NCBI GenBank assembly: GCA_015663065.1
Contig: DQSX01000154.1
Coordinates: 1-10,147, forward strand
DNA length: 10,147 bases
Direction of reading: 5' to 3'
Source: Sulfurovum sp.
Lineage (GTDB): Bacteria; Campylobacterota; Campylobacteria; Campylobacterales; Sulfurovaceae
The translations under genes and the position numbers were made by a program. The number at the start of each line of letters is the position of its first letter. Positions within the stretch are counted from its first letter, which is position 1. This document shows, piece after piece, positions 6,436 through 10,147 of this stretch. The notes beneath the pieces are model-generated. The model was not told the DNA's origin. It saw only the letters and a list, made by a program, of their open reading frames with translations, and searched no databases.

Positions 6436-8238
6436 TCAAGTATTCTTTTTAATAATAGATGAAATTCTTTTATTTGTAACTTTCTCTATTTCTTCCAATG
6501 AAGCATTTTCTATGGCTTCAAAAGTGCCAAAATAATCAATAAGTTTTTTCACAGTTGCTTTGCCTATGCCTTTTTTGTTGAGCAGCGAAACCTGGGTATC
6601 TTCTTTTCTTTTTTTGTTTTGATGGTAGGTAATGGCATAACGGTGTGCTTCATCTCTTTGTCTTTGTATCCAGTGCAGGCGTTTGTCATTGGGTTTGAGT
6701 TCTATGATGCCTTTTGTGGTATAGATGAGATCTTTTGCTGCACCTTTTGCCCTGTGTGCTTTGGCATCCAGCTTCTCTTTTGCTATAGCAATAACATCAA
6801 GGTTGACATTTTCTTTTTTGAGCAGTGTAAGTGCCAGAGAGAGGTTGGCCTCTCCTCCATCAAGGATCCAAAGGTCCGGTGCGGGCTGTGCTTTGAAGTC
6901 GGCAATACGTCTGCTTAACATCTCCTTCATCTGCCCATACTCATCTTTGGCTTCAAGCCTGTAGCGTCTATAGGCACTTTTGTCCCATTTCCCTTCACTC
7001 CAGACCACCTGTCCACCTACAGTGGCAACCCCCATCATATGTGAATTGTCATAAGTCTCTACACGGTAGGGAATGACAGAGAGGTCAAAAAGATCAGCGA
7101 TCTTCTGTTCCATAAGTGTATCGGTCTGTGTTTGCCGAAGCAGCTCTTCACAATTTTTCATGGCCAGGGTAATCAGTTTGGCTTTTGCCCCGATCTTGGG
7201 TGTGTCTATCACAATTTTTTTGCCAAAGCGTGTGCTGAGTGTTTTGGCAACCTGTATGCTGTCTTCAAAAGTGTGTGCTGTGAGTATCTGTTTTGACATG
7301 CTAGGTGTGTCCAGTGTGTAAAATTCCAACAGGGCCTGTTTATAGGCTTCATTTTCATCAAATATATGTGTATGTCGGAAGAAAGTATGTGAAGAGGAGA
7401 TGATCTTTCCCTTACGCATGAACAATTTAACGATCACACCGCGTTCGTCTCCGTTTGCTATGGCAAAGATATCAAGATCAAGTTCATTCGCGAGGTCAAT
7501 GTTGGACGATATATTGAGGGCTGTGATCGCCTGAATTTTGTCTCTTAGGGAGGCTGCTTCTTCGTAACGCTCCTGTGTCGCAAGCATTGTCATTCTGTTT
7601 TGTAGGGCTTCTGTGAGCTCTTTTCTCCTGACGATGGATCGTTTGGCTTTAGCGACAATGTCAGCATAGGCTTCAGAGGTGACTTTCTCTTCGCAGGGGG
7701 CAAGACATTTGTTTATCTGGTAAAAGAGACAGGCTTTGCCTTCTTTCAGGCAGGATTTTTTCTGTACCAGCGGGTAGACTTCATAGAGACTCTCAAGCAG
7801 TGCTTTCCCTCCTGTAGGAAAAGGTCCGTAATAGACAATATTTTTCCCTTTTACCACCTTTCGTGTGATCTCAAATCGAGGGTAGGGAAGTGATTCATCT
7901 ATATAGATATAGGGGTAGGTTTTGTCATCTCTCAGGAGTATGTTGTATTTGGGTTTGAGTTGTTTGATAAGGGAATTTTCAAGGATCAGCGCATCTTCTT
8001 CAGTTTCGACAACCATCGTATTGAGCGATGCTGCTTCAGATAACATTTTTAGAATACGCGGACTTTGTGCAGTGTTGGGTGTAAACTCCGGAGAGAAGCG
8101 CCAGTAGCTTTTGACTCTGTTTTTCAGGTTTTTGGCTTTTCCTACGTAGAGCAGTTTGCCCTTTTCATCAAAATACTGATAGACACCAGGCGTCGCAGGA
8201 AGCTTCTGTATGAGCGTTTTCATTGTTTCTTTGTACAT
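6436..8238 (-). CDS. uvrC: UvrABC system protein C (excinuclease subunit C)
   Basis: UvrC is the nuclease of nucleotide excision repair that cuts on both sides of a lesion marked by UvrA and UvrB. All domains are visible in 600 residues, a normal length. The N-terminal GIY-YIG nuclease has PGVYQYF (17-23), YVGKAKNLKNRV (31-42) and catalytic-region E87 in LILEN. Four cysteines (C163, C170, C178, C182) are placed like those reported to hold an iron-sulfur cluster in UvrC. A UVR motif for UvrB contact lies at about 213-238 (RYEEAASLRDKI). The RNase H-like nuclease has YDNSH with D397, LDGG with D460, and DEAHR near 529-533. A C-terminal helix-hairpin-helix includes GIGKATVKKL (557-566). The ATG at 8238 overlaps the upstream dciA-like stop (TGATG). 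The in-frame ATG at 8223 is a possible alternative, but the coupled upstream start is preferred. The gene appears intact. Confidence 0.98.
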   Translation of the reverse strand: MYKETMKTLIQKLPATPGVYQYFDEKGKLLYVGKAKNLKNRVKSYWRFSPEFTPNTAQSPRILKMLSEAASLNTMVVETEEDALILENSLIKQLKPKYNILLRDDKTYPYIYIDESLPYPRFEITRKVVKGKNIVYYGPFPTGGKALLESLYEVYPLVQKKSCLKEGKACLFYQINKCLAPCEEKVTSEAYADIVAKAKRSIVRRKELTEALQNRMTMLATQERYEEAASLRDKIQAITALNISSNIDLANELDLDIFAIANGDERGVIVKLFMRKGKIISSSHTFFRHTHIFDENEAYKQALLEFYTLDTPSMSKQILTAHTFEDSIQVAKTLSTRFGKKIVIDTPKIGAKAKLITLAMKNCEELLRQTQTDTLMEQKIADLFDLSVIPYRVETYDNSHMMGVATVGGQVVWSEGKWDKSAYRRYRLEAKDEYGQMKEMLSRRIADFKAQPAPDLWILDGGEANLSLALTLLKKENVNLDVIAIAKEKLDAKAHRAKGAAKDLIYTTKGIIELKPNDKRLHWIQRQRDEAHRYAITYHQNKKRKEDTQVSLLNKKGIGKATVKKLIDYFGTFEAIENASLEEIEKVTNKRISSIIKKNT

Positions 8239-8699
8239 CAGTTCTCTTGTTTCTGAAGCTGTTTTCGGATGCTTTGCTGTATCTCTTTGAACTTTTCCTG
8301 AAGCGTTTCGCTCACGCCTTTTAGGTCAAAATCGGCAGAAGAGGCTTCATGATAATAGGGTACGGTCGTGACATCCGTCTCCTCTTTGATGATGGACCTG
8401 TATTTGCTGTGAAAGACAACGACCTTGTCCGCTTTCATCGTTTTACACCCTGTATCAAGTGAAGCCATTTGTGTTAATAAGCTTTTTAATAAATCTCTAT
8501 TATAATTAAGCTCCATTTTAAAGCCCGGATGGGTTACTGCTACAAAGAGTGTATCGTTCTTGATATAAACGAATGCTACGGCTTTTTGCCATTTTGCACC
8601 CAAAAGTGCAATATATTTTTTGTAGCAACGCTCCTGCTTTAAAACTTTAAACTGAGGCTGGTTACTGAGATGAGACAAAATTGTAGACGCGTTTTTCAT
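8238..8699 (-). CDS. DUF721/DciA-like protein (probable helicase-loading factor)
   Basis: This 153-residue protein resembles DUF721/DciA, which helps load the replicative helicase DnaB in bacteria without DnaC or DnaI. The family-like core is at about residues 26-78: a tryptophan-containing helix (LLGAKWQKAVAFVYIKN), a strand DTLFVAVTHPGFKMEL, and a helix NRDLLKSLLTQM. The C-terminal 25 residues are charged and helical (ETLQEKFKEIQQSIRKQLQKQ), probably a coiled coil. The frame stays open upstream to 9017, but that part is antisense to conserved nadB codons and reads as nonsense. The ATG at 8699 starts just before the conserved part and is the best start. There is no Shine-Dalgarno sequence before it, while an extended -10 ends 6 nt upstream, which suggests a leaderless mRNA. 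The stop overlaps the uvrC start by 1 nt. DciA identity rests on pattern memory and is moderately sure. Confidence 0.72.
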   Translation of the reverse strand: MKNASTILSHLSNQPQFKVLKQERCYKKYIALLGAKWQKAVAFVYIKNDTLFVAVTHPGFKMELNYNRDLLKSLLTQMASLDTGCKTMKADKVVVFHSKYRSIIKEETDVTTVPYYHEASSADFDLKGVSETLQEKFKEIQQSIRKQLQKQEN

Positions 8700-8801
8700 G
8701 TTTTTATTATAACATCTGTTTGCTGTATGGCACTGGCAGGATGCGGACACAAGACAGATCCTGTATATGTATCCGATACTAACACTGCTGCAAAAGGATA
8801 A
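8670..8801 (+). CDS. Small lipoprotein, LptM-like (43 aa)
   Basis: This short gene was found by reading the frame directly ahead of nadB. The 43-residue product has a textbook lipoprotein signal peptide: basic n-region MRQNCRR, hydrophobic core VFHVFIITSVCCM, and lipobox LAGC with the lipidated cysteine at residue 25. The mature part is only 19 residues and begins CGHKTDPVYV. It resembles the CGxKxPLY start of LptM/YifL-type small lipoproteins, which in enterobacteria assist the LPS-export protein LptD. That functional link is an inference from a very short similarity. The ATG at 8670 is the only start in this frame that keeps the signal peptide. GAGG 12 nt upstream is a weak ribosome site. 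The first 30 bases overlap the start of the opposing dciA-like gene head to head. The stop is 3 nt before the TTG of nadB in the same frame, and the nadB ribosome-binding site lies inside its last codons. Confidence 0.72.
   Translation: MRQNCRRVFHVFIITSVCCMALAGCGHKTDPVYVSDTNTAAKG
8697..8714 (-). promoter_or_regulatory. Extended -10 promoter placed for a leaderless dciA-like/uvrC transcript
   Basis: Read on the minus strand, TGTTATAAT (8706-8714) is a perfect extended -10 element (TGnTATAAT). Six bases (AAAAAC) separate it from the ATG at 8699, so usual spacing puts transcription start at or beside the A of the start codon. No -35 match is found at 16-18 nt, which is normal for extended -10 promoters. 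No ribosome-binding site precedes this ATG. Together these facts support a leaderless message that would also carry uvrC. Confidence 0.6.
8794..8798 (+). promoter_or_regulatory. Shine-Dalgarno site that fixes the TTG start of nadB
   Basis: AAGGA lies 6 nt upstream of the TTG at 8805, within the last Lys-Gly codons of the small lipoprotein gene. The spacing is ideal. The predicted N-terminus (MEKYDVLIVGAGIAGL) matches where flavoproteins of this family begin, so TTG rather than a later ATG is the start. The arrangement implies translation of nadB from the lipoprotein message. Confidence 0.75.
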
Positions 8802-8804
8802 TAT

Positions 8805-10147
8805 TTGGAAAAATATGATGTACTTATAGTTGGTGCCGGCATTGCCGGTCTGTATGCAGCGATGCAACTTCCTTCTTCCAAAAAAGTATTGGTAGTGTGT
8901 AAAGATATTCCCTGGGAGTGCAATACCTTTTATGCCCAGGGCGGCATGACCACTGCACTGAATGAGGCAGATATTCCTCTGCATGTCTCTGACACTATGG
9001 CTGCTGGTGCCTACCACAGCAACAAAGAGGCTGTTGAGATTATGTCAAAGACCTCTTTGCAGACCACAGCAGATATCATCTCCAAGGGGATGGAGTTTGA
9101 CAAAGATGAAGAGGGGAAGATACTTTACACCAAAGAGGCTGCCCACTCTGTAGAGCGTATTATCCATGCCGGAGGTGATGCTACGGGACGGTACATGCAC
9201 TATTTTATGATGGTGCAGAACAGACATCAGCTTCAGAAAAATACGCTGGTCTATGACCTTTTGATCGAAAACGGAAGATGTTACGGTGTGAAAGCTACTG
9301 TCAATTACGTACCCACTACTATATATGCAGATGATGTGATCATCGCATCAGGCGGTGTGGGATCACTTTATGCATTTAACACCAATTCACGTACGGTCTC
9401 AGCTGACATACACGGCATTTGTGTGGAAAAAGGGATAGAACTCTCAGATATGGAGTTCATGCAGTTCCACCCGACAGTTTTTGTAGACACCCCTTTTGCA
9501 AGAAAGTTGTTACTGACAGAAGCACTCAGAGGAGAAGGTGCCCATGTGGTAGATGAAGAGGGCAGACGGTTTTTGTTTGACTACGATCCGCGTGGAGAAC
9601 TTGCAAGCCGTGATATTGTTGCCCGGGGGATCTTCAAACATAAACGTCAGACAGGGAAACAGACTTATCTGGATTTTTCCATGTTTGAAGAGGAGTGGTT
9701 TGAACATCGTTTCCCCAACATTACCCGTACATTTGGTGCATTGGGCTATCATTTTCCAAAAGACAAGGTACCTGTGTCACCGGCTTTTCACTATGCCAAC
9801 GGCGGGATCAAATGTGACAGTAACGGCTGCATTGAAGGGATGGAAGGGTTGTATGTGATCGGTGAGGCGGCAGGTACAGGGGTGCATGGGGCAAACCGAT
9901 TGGCTTCCAACTCACTGCTTGAAGGGGTTGTTTTTGCCAAAAGGGCAGTGGATCATCTTCTTGGAAGAGGACATCAGCAGATAAAAACACCTGAGTTTGA
10001 GAAGGATTATGGTAATATTCTGCACAAAGAAAATGATAAGATCTATAAACAGAAACTGCGTCAGATTATGTGGGAAGATATAGGTATTATTCGGACAACA
10101 AAAGGCTTGCATGAAGCCAAAAACCTTATTTATGATATGAAAAATAA
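8805..10147 (+). CDS. nadB: L-aspartate oxidase NadB (3'-truncated by window)
   Basis: NadB is the cytoplasmic FAD enzyme that oxidises L-aspartate to iminoaspartate, the first step of de novo NAD synthesis, with quinolinate synthase NadA as next enzyme. The frame is open without interruption from the TTG at 8805 to the window end, giving 447 residues. Only a C-terminal stretch is missing. The N-terminal FAD-binding GxGxxG is GAGIAG (10-15), followed by TFYAQGGMTTAL (41-52). The substrate-site residues known from E. coli NadB all have counterparts: E111 in TKEAAHS (the Glu typical of aspartate oxidase rather than succinate dehydrogenase/fumarate reductase), H222 in QFHPT, R269 in ASRDIVAR, H329 in FHYANGG, and R365 in GVHGANRLASNSLLE. 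The presence of E111 and the lack of a fumarate-reductase-type operon argue against FrdA/SdhA. It follows the small lipoprotein gene by 3 nt and probably shares its transcript. The TTG start is backed by an AAGGA site. Confidence 0.95.
   Translation, partial: MEKYDVLIVGAGIAGLYAAMQLPSSKKVLVVCKDIPWECNTFYAQGGMTTALNEADIPLHVSDTMAAGAYHSNKEAVEIMSKTSLQTTADIISKGMEFDKDEEGKILYTKEAAHSVERIIHAGGDATGRYMHYFMMVQNRHQLQKNTLVYDLLIENGRCYGVKATVNYVPTTIYADDVIIASGGVGSLYAFNTNSRTVSADIHGICVEKGIELSDMEFMQFHPTVFVDTPFARKLLLTEALRGEGAHVVDEEGRRFLFDYDPRGELASRDIVARGIFKHKRQTGKQTYLDFSMFEEEWFEHRFPNITRTFGALGYHFPKDKVPVSPAFHYANGGIKCDSNGCIEGMEGLYVIGEAAGTGVHGANRLASNSLLEGVVFAKRAVDHLLGRGHQQIKTPEFEKDYGNILHKENDKIYKQKLRQIMWEDIGIIRTTKGLHEAKNLIYDMKN

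Noticed and set aside
8700..9017. N-terminal extension of the dciA-like reading frame (259-aa version starting at 9017)
   Set aside because: The added 106 residues are antisense to conserved nadB and lipoprotein codons and show no family likeness. The protein-like sequence begins at the ATG at 8699.
9510..9752. Minus-strand open frame inside nadB
   Set aside because: It is antisense to conserved NadB motifs and has no independent support. Others at 9045-9227, 9808-9990 and 9912-10112 fail for the same reason.
8805..10147. Possibility that the flavoprotein is fumarate reductase/succinate dehydrogenase subunit A
   Set aside because: The Glu in TKEAAHS and the whole motif set fit L-aspartate oxidase, and no Frd/Sdh partner genes are seen.

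Overview
The window looks like a chromosomal segment of a Campylobacterota (Epsilonproteobacteria) genome, most likely a free-living sulfur- or hydrogen-oxidising type such as Sulfurovum or Sulfurimonas. The basis is the moderate-to-low GC, the short intergenic gaps, the CetB/Aer-like stand-alone PAS protein, and the general sequence character of Lon, UvrC and NadB. The genus is an inference, not something the sequence proves. There are no tRNAs, rRNAs, IS elements, CRISPR arrays or phage genes, and no gene-free stretch longer than about 125 bases.

Layout. (1) 2-1114, plus strand: the C-terminal part of Lon protease, cut by the window edge. It ends at a perfect hairpin shared with the convergent genes. 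(2) 1144-6313, minus strand: a compact four-gene signalling operon, read in the order Aer/CetB-like PAS protein, two-module HPt protein, large membrane-bound NIT-domain hybrid histidine kinase, single-domain CheY-like response regulator. Gaps are 17, 15 and 5 nt. It contains sensors, kinase, receiver, HPt and terminal receiver, which is every step of a His-Asp-His-Asp phosphorelay, but no DNA-binding or enzymatic output domain. (3) 6436-8699, minus strand: a DciA-like (DUF721) protein translationally coupled to UvrC, which follows it with a 1-nt TGATG stop/start overlap. (4) 8670-10147, plus strand: a tiny, easily missed lipoprotein gene followed after 3 nt by nadB (L-aspartate oxidase, TTG start), which runs off the window.

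How the parts relate. Lon, UvrC, DciA-like and NadB are housekeeping functions (proteolysis, nucleotide excision repair, helicase loading, NAD synthesis). The most interesting block is the signalling operon. It joins a periplasmic NIT (nitrate/nitrite-type) sensor and a soluble redox-type PAS protein to a relay that has several degenerate modules: a pseudo-receiver inside the kinase, a truncated receiver at its C-terminus, and a degenerate first HPt module. The second interesting spot is the divergent junction at 8670-8714. There a well-formed extended -10 element on the minus strand lies exactly where it would give a leaderless dciA-like mRNA, and it sits inside the signal-peptide codons of the opposing lipoprotein gene.
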